A DNA stretch of 64,000 nucleotides from Metabacillus flavus (GCF_018283675.1 NZ_JAGVRK010000001.1:2108001-2172000), one strand, 5' to 3'; counted from the first letter of the stretch, positions 8,426 through 16,689 are shown. The notes: generated by a model not told the origin, from the letters alone. Translations and numbers: made by a program.

Positions 8426-8503
8426 TCGTCTGAAATTAGGAGCTTTCAAACAAAACTCTCTAATTTTAAATAAATTTTTAAGTAACGGAAGGAGAAATAA
8501 AAC

Positions 8504-9280
8504 ATGGTTGAAAATAAAGTTGTTTTTATTACTGGAGCCGCACAAGGAATTGGGTATGAAATCGGGGAAAAATTTGCTGCAGAAGGCGCTAAAGTCGTTT
8601 TGACGGACCTTAATGAAGAAGGCGTTAAAAAAGCAGCAGAAACCCTCGCACAAAATGGACAGCAAACGCTTGGCCTTAAATGTGATGTAACGAACGAAGA
8701 GGAATTGAAAAATGCAATTGACGAGACCATTTCCCACTTCGGCAGACTGGATATCCTAATTAATAATGCAGGAATGCAGCACGTATCACCAATCGAAGAA
8801 TTCTCAACCCAGCGTTACGAGCTTCTTGTTAAAATCATGCTGACCGCTCCATTCATGGCCATTAAACATGTATTCCCTCACATGAAAAAACAAGGCTTCG
8901 GACGCATCATAAATATGTCTTCCATCAATGGGCTCATTGGATTCGCAGGTAAAGCCGCTTACAATAGTGCAAAACACGGCGTAATCGGTTTAACCAAGGT
9001 TGCAGCTCTTGAAGGTGCAGAACAAGGCATCACGGTTAATGCTCTTTGCCCGGGGTATGTTGACACTCCGCTTGTGCGCGGTCAAATGCAGGACTTGGCT
9101 AAAACACGGAATGTTCCTCTTGAAAAAGTTCTGGAAGAAGTTATCTACCCTCTAGTACCGCAAAAACGTTTGCTCAGTGTTGAAGAAATTGCTGATTATG
9201 CAATCTTCCTTTCCAGCGACAAAGCTCGCGGAGTAACAGGACAAGCTGTTGTACTGGATGGCGGCTACACAGCTCAATAA
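8504..9280 (+). CDS. 3-hydroxybutyrate dehydrogenase (SDR)
   Basis: 258-residue classical SDR. It has GAAQGIG (cofactor), NNAG, SSIN with the catalytic Ser, YNSAK with the catalytic Tyr/Lys, and the PGYVDTPLV stretch typical of D-3-hydroxybutyrate dehydrogenases, as is the GMQHVSPIE segment after NNAG. It interconverts 3-hydroxybutyrate and acetoacetate with NAD. RBS GGAAGGAG. It probably forms an operon with the GntP permease 78 bases upstream. Acetoacetate would then need CoA activation; a 3-oxoacid CoA-transferase-type pair (yodS/yodR) is at 31.8-33.2 kb but in another operon. Confidence 0.87.
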   Translation: MVENKVVFITGAAQGIGYEIGEKFAAEGAKVVLTDLNEEGVKKAAETLAQNGQQTLGLKCDVTNEEELKNAIDETISHFGRLDILINNAGMQHVSPIEEFSTQRYELLVKIMLTAPFMAIKHVFPHMKKQGFGRIINMSSINGLIGFAGKAAYNSAKHGVIGLTKVAALEGAEQGITVNALCPGYVDTPLVRGQMQDLAKTRNVPLEKVLEEVIYPLVPQKRLLSVEEIADYAIFLSSDKARGVTGQAVVLDGGYTAQ

Positions 9281-9290
9281 AAACGTTTAA

Positions 9291-9334
9291 AAAAGAAGAC
9301 CTTTGCGAAATCATGCAAAGGTCTTCTTTTATTT
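9291..9334 (+). terminator. Terminator of the permease-dehydrogenase operon
   Basis: AAAGAAGACCTTTGC / GCAAAGGTCTTCTTT, 15-bp perfect stem ending in a T-rich tract. Confidence 0.9.
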
Positions 9335-9384
9335 TCACTGCCGCGGCTGCGGCCTGAGAGAGAAGATTTACTTTCGGATCTATC

Positions 9385-10632
9385 TCATTCCTCAAAAGGA
9401 TGAGCCTCAATAAACTCCAGACTTTCTTTTCGGTCTTCCCCTATTTCTTTCAGCATGGTGACGGCATTTTCGATATAAAGGCCTTTATTCAGCATCGTAC
9501 ACGCAGCTTTATAGGACCGATGGGCATCAACGATTTCAGGGCGGCTTGCCATTCCGTTTTTTGCAAGCGACGCCAATACTTCTGTTGCATAAATGAGCGG
9601 TGTCTGTGAATGAAAGCAAACACTCATCACATCATCCTGCAGCCGTCCAAGCTTTTCAAACCCTGCTTCCACAGCAAGATCCCCTCTTGCAGCCATCACC
9701 CCGAAACCTTCGTGCTTAAGCCCCTCTGAAATAATGGAAGGAAGATTTTTAACTGCATATTCCGTTTCGATTTTCGCTGTAATCGGCAGGATTTTACCTG
9801 CTTTTTCAAGCATTAAATTTTTTAAAAACTGCAGATCCTCTTTCGTATGTACAAAGGAAAGACCTACAATATCCGCGTGGCGAAAAATGAACGCACTCTC
9901 GTTTATATCCTTTTCAGACATGGCGGGAAGGAGGAGAAAGGATAATGAATCCGGGAGATTGATTCCATCATTCATCTTAATGGAAACACTTTTTTTCAAG
10001 TAATGATGGACGTTTGCAACGATGATCTCCTCCGTCTTGTAAACAATGATGCCTTGTATCTTCCCATCATTTATTAAGAGACGATCCCCTTTTCTTGCAT
10101 TGCGGAAGGCTTTTGGCATATTGGTAGAGAACATTCCACTCATCTTCTCTGATTCAGTTAAAGAGATACGAATCGCCTCGCCGGACTGCATTTTGACGGT
10201 CGATAGGTTATTTGGGAGTTTGGTTATCCGTATTTTAGGTCCGCTTAAATCCATATAGATTCTGCAGGGAAGATGAGTCATTTCGGTGGCTCTCTTTACT
10301 CTTTCAATAATTTCCTTCCATTCCTTTACACCGTCATGACCGCAATTAACCCGTGCAATGTCCATTCCGCTTTCCAGAAGACCTGCGATTTCTGCTTCCT
10401 GCAGGCTTTTATCCATGGTTACCATAATCGAATGGCCGCTCTTGTTTAAAAGGGATAGAATCCTCTTTTCGGTTAATTTCTTACTCATCTTCTCATCTTC
10501 TAAGGAAGCACCGCTCTGTGTGTGTGCAGGGATCGTCAATTCGCCCCGTCTGGAAGATCTGTTTTTTAAGTAGGCTTGCATGGACTTTAAACTATATAGG
10601 CGATCTTTTTCGACCTGATTATTTTCCACCAT
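9385..10632 (-). CDS. Atypical pyruvate-kinase-like protein lacking the C domain
   Basis: About 415 residues. Residues from about 60 onward match the pyruvate kinase A and B domains: GMDIARVNCGHD (for ARLNFSHG), MDLSGPKIRI, LPAMSEKD, AKIE with catalytic Lys and metal Glu, ARGDLAVE with metal Asp, and YATEVL. After YATEVLASLAKNG it reads SRPEIVDAHRS and TMLNKG where classical enzymes have TRAEASDVANA and MLSGETA, and it stops about 40 residues later, so the allosteric C domain is missing. A 60-residue charged N-terminal extension precedes the barrel. Start at 10632 (GGAG 5 bases before); ATG 10659 is the longer alternative. It is not the housekeeping Pyk; the true reaction is unknown. Confidence 0.75.
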   Translation of the reverse strand: MVENNQVEKDRLYSLKSMQAYLKNRSSRRGELTIPAHTQSGASLEDEKMSKKLTEKRILSLLNKSGHSIMVTMDKSLQEAEIAGLLESGMDIARVNCGHDGVKEWKEIIERVKRATEMTHLPCRIYMDLSGPKIRITKLPNNLSTVKMQSGEAIRISLTESEKMSGMFSTNMPKAFRNARKGDRLLINDGKIQGIIVYKTEEIIVANVHHYLKKSVSIKMNDGINLPDSLSFLLLPAMSEKDINESAFIFRHADIVGLSFVHTKEDLQFLKNLMLEKAGKILPITAKIETEYAVKNLPSIISEGLKHEGFGVMAARGDLAVEAGFEKLGRLQDDVMSVCFHSQTPLIYATEVLASLAKNGMASRPEIVDAHRSYKAACTMLNKGLYIENAVTMLKEIGEDRKESLEFIEAHPFEE

Positions 10633-10727
10633 CTTCACTCCATCTGCCCTCATTTTCATAATTCCATTGTATGCTGGAGGGTGATGGAAATGAATAGGGG
10701 TCTATGAAAGACCCCCCGCATCTTATA

Positions 10728-11336
10728 TCATATTCCGTTTTTGACCGCTGCTGCGATCATTGCCGTACGTCTGGCCTGATGTTTGACAGCTTCCTGAACA
10801 TCTTCCTGTATGCTGCCGTCCTGTCCGACTGTCACACTGTTTCCGTATGGATTTCCTCCGGATGTGAATGCAGATTGGTCGGTATAGCCTGGTGCTGCTA
10901 CGATTGCTCCCCAGTGATACATAGTTGCATACAAGCTTAAAATGGTTTGCTCCTGGCCTCCATGAGGGTTGCTTGCTGAAGACATGGCGCTGACTACTTT
11001 ATTGGCAAGCTTCCCCTGGAACCATAATCCGCCTGTAGTGTCCAAATACTGCTTCATCTGAGACGGAACGTTTCCAAAGCGTGTCGGTACACTGAAAATG
11101 ATGGCATCTGCCCACTCCAGGTCTGCAAGTGAAGCTTCAGGTACATTTGCTGTTTCTTCAAGGTGTGCTTTCCATGCCGGATTTGATTCAATTGCTTCCT
11201 TAGGCGCAAGTTCTTTCACTTTCAGTACCTTTACTTCTGCACCGAACGATTTAGCTCCCTCTTCTGCCCATTTAGCCAGCTGATAATTTGTACCAGTGGA
11301 ACTGTAATAAATAACCGCAACGTTTACATTGGACAT
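10728..11336 (-). CDS. wrbA: NAD(P)H:quinone oxidoreductase, WrbA type
   Basis: 202-residue flavodoxin-fold protein. The FMN phosphate loop YYSSTGTNYQLA is at the N-terminus, PTRFGNVPSQMKQYLD is in the middle, and GGQEQTILSLYATMYHWG is diagnostic of the WrbA family. It reduces quinones by two electrons as a soluble tetramer. Together with yodC and the YodB regulator nearby it suggests an electrophile-defence neighbourhood, although it lacks an evident YodB site. RBS AAAAGGAGAG. Confidence 0.9.
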   Translation of the reverse strand: MSNVNVAVIYYSSTGTNYQLAKWAEEGAKSFGAEVKVLKVKELAPKEAIESNPAWKAHLEETANVPEASLADLEWADAIIFSVPTRFGNVPSQMKQYLDTTGGLWFQGKLANKVVSAMSSASNPHGGQEQTILSLYATMYHWGAIVAAPGYTDQSAFTSGGNPYGNSVTVGQDGSIQEDVQEAVKHQARRTAMIAAAVKNGI

Positions 11337-11457
11337 TTGAATCTCTCCTTTTAATGGTAGTAAGCAACTGCTTCAGCGTCAAACATCTCAGTTTCAAATA
11401 AATTATACGGCTGAAGCGCTCTATGCGTCAAATGATAACTTGAAAATATGTAAAAAA

Positions 11458-11640
11458 GGCGGGTCCGGAAACTAGGATTGGTTTGGGCAGATTGCTCAAG
11501 CTGCAGTGGGGCGGACAGGTGAGCCTCCTAGGCGCAAGTGCCTGAGGGGTCTCACCTATCCTTCTGCTCCCACAGGAGTCGCGCATCTTTCGCTCTAATC
11601 ATACTTGCCAATTATGGATAAAGCACAATGTTAAAAAATA
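11458..11640 (-). repeat. Degenerate MITE copy
   Basis: This 389-base gap between wrbA and ctpA holds a diverged, reverse-oriented copy of the 15045-15229 repeat: GGTGAGCCTCCTAGGCGCAAG, GGGGTCTCACCTATCC, CTGCTCCCACAGGAGTCGCGC. The left end may be GGCGGGTCCGGAAAC; the right end is not recognisable. No gene was seen in the gap. Confidence 0.6.
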
Positions 11641-11646
11641 GAAAAC

Positions 11647-11681
11647 AAAAACCCGAAAACGCTCATGCGTTTCCGGGTTTT
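11647..11681 (-). terminator. Terminator of ctpA
   Basis: AAAACCCGGAAACGC / GCGTTTTCGGGTTTT with a TGAG-type loop and a following T-rich tract on the minus strand. Confidence 0.85.
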
Positions 11682-11725
11682 CATATTATTGCATTATGGA
11701 AGGCTTTATAAACAGGCTCATTCCT

Positions 11726-13117
11726 TTATTTCTTTAAAGCCTCGATTGCTTTGTTCATTTGCGTATCATTTTTCTTAACCAGCTCCTGCAAAGAAGTCAG
11801 CATGGATATGGCCGTATCCTTTTCAATGATTCCGGTTTGTTTAAGATCATGATCTTTTTGATAGTTCATAACGGCTTCTTTCATCTTAGGATCAAACAAT
11901 CCGTTTTCTTCTGTTCTATATCCAAGAGCGTTTAAGAAGGCTTGTGCGGTTTTCACTTCTTTGGATGCATCGCCTGGTTTCAACGGCTTGGAAGGGTCTA
12001 AATAAGGCAGTTTTGCATAAGAGGGAAGAGAAACCTTTTCTCCTGGTTCAATTCCTTTTTTATGAACCCATGTCCCTCCCGGTGTGAGCCATTTTGCAAT
12101 GGTAAATTTAATGGATGACCCATCCTTGTATTGTTCTGCCGTCTGTATCGTCCCTTTTCCAAATGTTTTTTCACCGAAAAGCGGTATATCGGCTGATTCA
12201 TTAAGGGCAGCTGCCATAATTTCACCGGCGCTTGCCGTTCCTTCATCCACTACTACGGCAGAAGGAATGGTAACGGGATCTTTATTTTCTGAGCGGTAAG
12301 CTTCTCTGGAGCCGTCTTTATTTTCAACCTGCAGAATGTTTTTTCCTTCCGGGATAAACATCTCGCTCATCTTGATAGCCTCGTCCATCAAACCGCCTGG
12401 GTTTTGACGGAGGTCGATTACAATCCCTTTTACTTCTTTTTCTTCAAGATTCTTTACAGCTTTGCTGAAGTCAGCAGCTGTTTTTTCTGAAAAAGTGGTC
12501 ACTTGTATGCGGCCTATATTGTCATCGGTAACATTTGTATAAACAGTTTCAATCGGGATCTCATCTCTTGTAATGGAAAACTCAAGCTGCTGTGAGCCGC
12601 CGCGTTCGATTCCGAGTTTAACGGGCGTTCCCTTTTCTCCTCTGATTAAGGCGACCGTATCATTTACGGTCTTTCCCTTTACACTTTTTCCGTTAACTTT
12701 GATAATCTTATCTTTCGGCTTTAATCCTGCTTTTTCAGCAGGAGACCCTTTGATTGGGGAAACAATCATGACTTGTCCATCAATTTCCTGAAGTTCTGCT
12801 CCGATTCCTTCAAAGGAAGATGAAATAGTTTCATTAAAACTCTTCGAATCTTCCGCATTCATATAAGCGCTGTAAGGATCACCGAGAGATTCCACCATTC
12901 CGTTGATTGCTCCGTCAACCATTTTTTCCTTATCTGTTTTCTGATAATATTTTTGTTCCAATTTTTCATATGTATCCACTAATTTTGCAAAATCCGGATT
13001 TTGCTGCACTTCTTTTTCTTGAACGATTGTCTCTGGTTTGGCAAGAGTCAGAGTCAACCCTGAGCTTATAACGGCTGTTAAAATAATAATTAATAACAGC
13101 TTTACATTTTTGTTCAA
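11726..13117 (-). CDS. ctpA: Carboxyl-terminal processing protease CtpA (S41)
   Basis: 463-residue membrane-anchored serine protease. One N-terminal helix (residues 7-26), a PDZ domain around 100-185, an S41 catalytic core with Ser296 in TASAGE and Lys321 in KTFGKG, and a C-terminal peptidoglycan-binding domain around 380-445. It acts outside the membrane on cell-envelope or sporulation substrates. Length and the neighbouring yodH match B. subtilis ctpA rather than ctpB. The start is TTG 13117 after GAGGTGAT. Well transcribed alone, with its own terminator. Confidence 0.88.
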   Translation of the reverse strand: MNKNVKLLLIIILTAVISSGLTLTLAKPETIVQEKEVQQNPDFAKLVDTYEKLEQKYYQKTDKEKMVDGAINGMVESLGDPYSAYMNAEDSKSFNETISSSFEGIGAELQEIDGQVMIVSPIKGSPAEKAGLKPKDKIIKVNGKSVKGKTVNDTVALIRGEKGTPVKLGIERGGSQQLEFSITRDEIPIETVYTNVTDDNIGRIQVTTFSEKTAADFSKAVKNLEEKEVKGIVIDLRQNPGGLMDEAIKMSEMFIPEGKNILQVENKDGSREAYRSENKDPVTIPSAVVVDEGTASAGEIMAAALNESADIPLFGEKTFGKGTIQTAEQYKDGSSIKFTIAKWLTPGGTWVHKKGIEPGEKVSLPSYAKLPYLDPSKPLKPGDASKEVKTAQAFLNALGYRTEENGLFDPKMKEAVMNYQKDHDLKQTGIIEKDTAISMLTSLQELVKKNDTQMNKAIEALKK

Positions 13118-13277
13118 TTCATCATCACCTCATTATGAATTTTATTATGTCCGAGTCCCGTAAAAACGTCAACTAAACAGCAAATAGAAATGGTTTATGT
13201 TCATAAAAAAAATTTTTAAAATGTTTCGACACTATTTTCATGACTTCTTTGTAAATTTTGTGTAAATTTTATTACAA

Positions 13278-13443
13278 AGCTTAATTATAAAAGATTGTTG
13301 CTTTCCAGACTGATTAATAACGGTGCAGATAAGGCTGGCTGATAGAGGCTCATCGCCAGCCCCGGGCAAAGCGAGCAGCCTGGAGCCGTAATTAGCTGCT
13401 TCAAGCTGTTTGTCAAAAATAAATAATGTTATAGAAAACAGCC
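13278..13443 (+). mobile_element. MITE copy with intact 8-bp target duplication
   Basis: 166-bp element in the 356-base gap upstream of ctpA. It ends in GAAAACAGCC (complement of GGCTGTTTTC) and contains GAGGCTCATCGCC, CCCCGGGCAAAGCGAGC as in the other copies. It is flanked on both sides by TATTACAA (13270-13277 and 13444-13451), a perfect direct repeat. The left end AGCTTAATTATAA is diverged. Confidence 0.65.
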
Positions 13444-13473
13444 TATTACAAAGATAAAAAGGAGGCGCTCATC

Positions 13474-13746
13474 ATGCTTCTAAATGACTTCATGATGGAT
13501 ACGGACAGAAAAATGATCAGCTTCTCATTTTCATTATTAAATGAAGTGAATGAGAAAATACAACGGAAAATCCTCTTTTACGAAAATCAGGTTTTAAGCT
13601 ATGTCCAGAATCAAATCGATTATTTTATTAAATCACTGAATATAAGCAAAACCCTTCAGACGATATGCCGGTCTGAGCTGTCAGCTCTGATTAAATCAAA
13701 ACTTAACATGATGCTCGCCCAATATTCCTTATTCAGGAGCTGCTAA
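13474..13746 (+). CDS. Hypothetical protein, 90 aa
   Basis: Family not recognised. Predicted all-helical and amphipathic, with possible coiled-coil character between residues 15 and 60 (EVNEKIQRKILFYENQVLSYVQNQ); no signal peptide or membrane helix. AAAGGAGG 8 bases before the ATG makes it a convincing gene. It lies just downstream of a MITE and 71 bases before yodH. Confidence 0.7.
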   Translation: MLLNDFMMDTDRKMISFSFSLLNEVNEKIQRKILFYENQVLSYVQNQIDYFIKSLNISKTLQTICRSELSALIKSKLNMMLAQYSLFRSC

Positions 13747-13817
13747 GGCATCTGTCTCCCCCATTGCATATGGTAAGAATATAGAAATTGATTCTTACAT
13801 GCAAAGGAGATCTCAAA

Positions 13818-14516
13818 TTGCCGGACTATTTAAATATGATTTCGTCACTGGGCATCGCCGGAGCTCATCCAGGCGGCCTGCAGCTTACCAAACAGTTTCT
13901 TACTGAAATAAACCTTCCCTTTCCCTGCCGTATTTTGGACGCCGGGTGCGGAACGGGGCAGACTCTCTCCTACCTAGCCGGATTAGGATATGAGGCTGCA
14001 GGGATGGATGCTGATCAGCGAATGGTCCGAAAAGCCAAAAACAGACTGTCAGACGATTCCGTTTCTATCGTTCATGGCAGTCTTGAACTGATGCCCTTTG
14101 AGAGCGGCACGTTCGATGCAGTGTTTTGCGAATCCGTTTTATCCTTTACAAATTTGAAGTCTTCATTAAATGAATGCCATCGTATCTTAACAGACGGAGG
14201 CGTTCTGGCTGCCGTGGAAGTCACGCTTGAACAGCCCGCCGATCCAGTCTCTTTTAAAGAAATAACCGGCTTTTATGGATTTCAAGCTCTTCAAACGGAG
14301 GATGAGTGGATAAAGCAGTTTGAAATTAGCGGATTTAAAAACATCCGGAGCATGACAGGAAAAGATTTCTCATTTGATGAAGAAGATCCTGATCATGATG
14401 TGGATATGGATGATAAAATAGAACCTGCCACATTTGAGGTACTCAGCAGACATCAGGAGATGCTGCAAAAATACGTTCACTGCCTGGGTTACCGGGTGTT
14501 TTTAGCAAATAAATAA
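13818..14516 (+). CDS. yodH: Class I SAM-dependent methyltransferase YodH
   Basis: About 232 residues. SAM-binding motif LDAGCGTGQTLSYLAGLG near residue 38, then motif II-like GMDADQRMV and FDAVFCESVLSF. Equivalent in order to B. subtilis yodH next to ctpA. The methyl acceptor is unknown. The start is TTG 13818, 8 bases after AAAGGAG; the in-frame TTG at 13788 would add ten residues without an RBS. Confidence 0.82.
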   Translation: MPDYLNMISSLGIAGAHPGGLQLTKQFLTEINLPFPCRILDAGCGTGQTLSYLAGLGYEAAGMDADQRMVRKAKNRLSDDSVSIVHGSLELMPFESGTFDAVFCESVLSFTNLKSSLNECHRILTDGGVLAAVEVTLEQPADPVSFKEITGFYGFQALQTEDEWIKQFEISGFKNIRSMTGKDFSFDEEDPDHDVDMDDKIEPATFEVLSRHQEMLQKYVHCLGYRVFLANK

Positions 14517-14557
14517 TACAACCGTGATATTCGTACAAACTATTGCCCCCCTCCATT

Positions 14558-14566
14558 CATACGGTA
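14558..14566 (+). promoter_or_regulatory. Possible sigma-K promoter of the YodI-like gene
   Basis: CATACGGTA matches the sigma-K -10 consensus CATAnnnTA; AACT lies 16 bases upstream where mACm is expected. It is 32 bases before the ATG at 14598. Confidence 0.45.
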
Positions 14567-14597
14567 CAAGGTAAGGACTAATAATGGAGGGATCCCA

Positions 14598-14864
14598 ATG
14601 AGTCAAAACTATTATAATATGTGCTGTCAGCACCACGGCAAGAATGTTCGAATCACCGACCGTTTCGGAAATGTCCACACAGGAAGAATCGTCAATGTGA
14701 CACGCAGCAGAGTATTCATTCAGCCAAATGGGCCGCGTCCTCGCGGAGCATTCGGAATGGGCTACTATGGCAGAGGCTATGGATATAATTCATATTTCCC
14801 TGCTTACGGCATCGGATTAGGATTTATTACTGGTTTTGCAGTCGGCAGTCTGCTGTTCTTTTAA
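14598..14864 (+). CDS. yodI: YodI-like probable spore coat protein
   Basis: 88 residues. An N-terminal Cys/His-rich stretch (MCCQHHGKNVRITDRFG) leads into an Sm/KOW-like strand segment (GRIVNVTRSRVFIQP), then a Gly/Tyr-rich linker (GMGYYGRGYGYNSYF) and a hydrophobic C-terminal helix. Position between yodH and ldcB and the composition fit YodI, a spore-coat-associated protein in B. subtilis (from memory). The likely sigma-K -10 upstream supports late mother-cell expression. Confidence 0.65.
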   Translation: MSQNYYNMCCQHHGKNVRITDRFGNVHTGRIVNVTRSRVFIQPNGPRPRGAFGMGYYGRGYGYNSYFPAYGIGLGFITGFAVGSLLFF

Positions 14865-14954
14865 TTGAATAGTTTCATTGAAAGGACCTGCTTTTTTTGT
14901 ATTATAACCATTGAAAAAACTGCATTTTAGATCAATAAGCTGCCATTAAATAAA

Positions 14955-15035
14955 GGCTATGTTAAAGCAGAATAATGTTGTTTTTAACACACTTGTTGAT
15001 TGGAGCGGAAGTCAACAGCCAAATTTAATAGAGCT
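14955..15035 (+). mobile_element. Internally deleted 81-bp MITE
   Basis: It has GGCTATGTTAAAG at the left and TTTAATAGAGCT at the right, like the full copy next to it, but everything between GGAGCGGAA and GTCAACAGCC is missing. Flanks TAAATAAA and TTAATAAA differ at one base of eight, an almost intact target duplication. Confidence 0.7.
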
Positions 15036-15044
15036 TTAATAAAA

Positions 15045-15229
15045 GGCTCTGTTAAAGTCTAATGTTGATTTTTAACACCTGTTGATTGGAGTGGAAGGCG
15101 CGAGACTCCTGCGGGAGCAGCGGGACAGGTGAGACCCCGCAGGCGCAAAGCGGCGAGGAGGCTCAAGCAGCCCGCCCCGAGCAAAGCGATCGCCTGCAAC
15201 GGAAATCAACAACTAAGTTTAATAGAGCC
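15045..15229 (+). mobile_element. Full-length 185-bp MITE, reference copy
   Basis: Terminal inverted repeats GGCTCTGTTAAA and TTTAATAGAGCC, with an identical 8-bp duplication TAATAAAA on both sides (15037-15044, 15230-15237). The GC-rich interior can fold into several hairpins (CTCCTGCGGGAG, GGGACAGG...CCCGC) and has no coding potential. Similar GC-rich intergenic repeats are widespread in Bacillaceae, so the family itself may already be catalogued. Confidence 0.8.
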
Positions 15230-15235
15230 TAATAA

Positions 15236-15266
15236 AAAAAGAGACTGAATTCAGTCCCTTTTTTTA
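15236..15266 (-). terminator. Terminator of mug
   Basis: GGGACTGAATTCAGTCTC palindrome followed by a T-run on the minus strand, starting at the mug stop codon. Confidence 0.7.
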
Positions 15267-15763
15267 ATATACTCGTTCATCACTTTGTAAATGGATACAA
15301 TTTCTTCGGTCTTCATCCGTACAAGTCCACTTGAAGAAGGTGCAGCAAATTCCTTTACTCCGCTGATTAGCGGATCTTTTTGGAATCCCCATGGAGCTTT
15401 TTTCGCTCTTCTGTACTGAAGATAAACACCTTTTCCCACAAAACATACAATGCCAGGCTGATAGGTTTTTATTTTCTCCATCAATTCCAGCCTGCCTTCT
15501 GCATATTCCTGCTTCGTAATCTCCATCGCATTTTTTGTGGGCCTGTGTACAATGTTGGTAAACCCGAATCCTTTTTTTAAAAGAGTATGATCCTCTTCCG
15601 GCTGATAGATCCTGTCAGTAAGGCCTGCTTCAAAAAGAATTTTCCAGAAGCGGTTTGTCCGATTGGCATAATGATGTCCGGTCAAACCCGATTGAATACT
15701 GGGGTTAAATCCTGTAAAAAGAATCGTCAAGCCGCAGTCCAGCAAATCCATCGGTCTATCCAT
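15251..15763 (-). CDS. mug: G:T/U mismatch-specific DNA glycosylase (Mug family)
   Basis: 170-residue uracil-DNA-glycosylase-superfamily protein. GFNPS at residues 19-23 and GHHYANRTNRFW shortly after are the Mug signature (catalytic Asn in GFNPS); the closing motif is PSSSGLVRM. It removes uracil or thymine mispaired with G, and ethenocytosine, to start base excision repair. It lies 11 bases after ldcB on the same strand and probably shares its transcript. RBS AGGTGAAAAG. Confidence 0.88.
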   Translation of the reverse strand: MDRPMDLLDCGLTILFTGFNPSIQSGLTGHHYANRTNRFWKILFEAGLTDRIYQPEEDHTLLKKGFGFTNIVHRPTKNAMEITKQEYAEGRLELMEKIKTYQPGIVCFVGKGVYLQYRRAKKAPWGFQKDPLISGVKEFAAPSSSGLVRMKTEEIVSIYKVMNEYIKKRD

Positions 15764-15774
15764 CTTTTCACCTG

Positions 15775-16557
15775 CTATATTTTTTTAACTTGTTCAAAGT
15801 ATTCCTCAAGCGTCAGGTTTTTGTCATGAAGGGTTTTTGCCGTTTTCTTCCCAACGTATCGCAAATGCCACGGTTCGAATTTATATTCAGTAACGGCAAC
15901 TTTATCATTCAAGTATCGAACGACAAACCCGTACTTATAAGCATTCTCCTTGACCCATTTTCCTTCAGGGGTATCTCCAAATTCCTTCACGAGCTCCATA
16001 TTTACACTTTTGCTGGATATATCCATTGCAAGACCTGTTTGATGCTCGCTTTGACCAGGGAAAGCAACAGCTTCTTCCGCTTTCTCTTCTCCTTTAGCTG
16101 CAATTTCCTGGTTTAAAATATTCTCCTGTCTTTCATAGGAGCGGTATCCGGAAACCGCAAATAATTCCAAATTACTGTCCTTTGCGCCCTTGAACAGCGA
16201 TTCAAGAGCCCTGGCAGCGGGTTCTCTCACATATTTCTGGGGAATGTCAGCATCACCGAACGAAAACGGCACATTAGGGACAGTCAAATCCTTAGGTTCA
16301 TAATGTCCGGGAAGAGTGTTGTGCTTATTTACTAAAACGAGAAGATTGTCAGGATTAGAAATCACTTTTTTCCCATTCACTGCTTCAATCGCATTAAAAT
16401 ATTTTCCTTCGAGTACCATTTCATCAGAGGTCTGGCTTTTGGTATTTGAAGAAGGTTGTTCCACTTTTTCAGCCTGTTTGTTATCTGCCATCGGAAATGT
16501 GCATGCACCTGAGAAAATAACCAGCGGTACAATTGCATAGGCGAGCCTTTTTTTCAT
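15775..16557 (-). CDS. ldcB: LdcB/YodJ family D,D- or L,D-carboxypeptidase (M15B)
   Basis: 260 residues. A signal peptide ends at FSGAC, a loosely conserved lipobox, so it is probably a lipoprotein. A low-complexity linker (about 25-45) precedes the VanY-type peptidase with the zinc motifs SEHQTGLAMDIS and EPWHLRYVG. It trims stem peptides of peptidoglycan outside the membrane. In B. subtilis yodJ also precedes deoD. RBS GGTGG before ATG 16557. Confidence 0.88.
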   Translation of the reverse strand: MKKRLAYAIVPLVIFSGACTFPMADNKQAEKVEQPSSNTKSQTSDEMVLEGKYFNAIEAVNGKKVISNPDNLLVLVNKHNTLPGHYEPKDLTVPNVPFSFGDADIPQKYVREPAARALESLFKGAKDSNLELFAVSGYRSYERQENILNQEIAAKGEEKAEEAVAFPGQSEHQTGLAMDISSKSVNMELVKEFGDTPEGKWVKENAYKYGFVVRYLNDKVAVTEYKFEPWHLRYVGKKTAKTLHDKNLTLEEYFEQVKKI

Positions 16558-16652
16558 GTCTTACTACCACCCTAGATTCGTAAAGTTTCTGTTTTCAGCA
16601 AAGTCCATTGTATCATTATTGCCAAAAAAGAAAAAAACTATATTTGCCAAAT

Positions 16653-16679
16653 AAAAAGATGCCCCTTGTGAGGGCACCT
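16653..16679 (-). terminator. Probable terminator of deoD
   Basis: GGTGCCC / GGGCATC stem (one mismatch) followed on the minus strand by TTTTTAT. Confidence 0.6.
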
Positions 16680-16689
16680 TCACTCGTTT

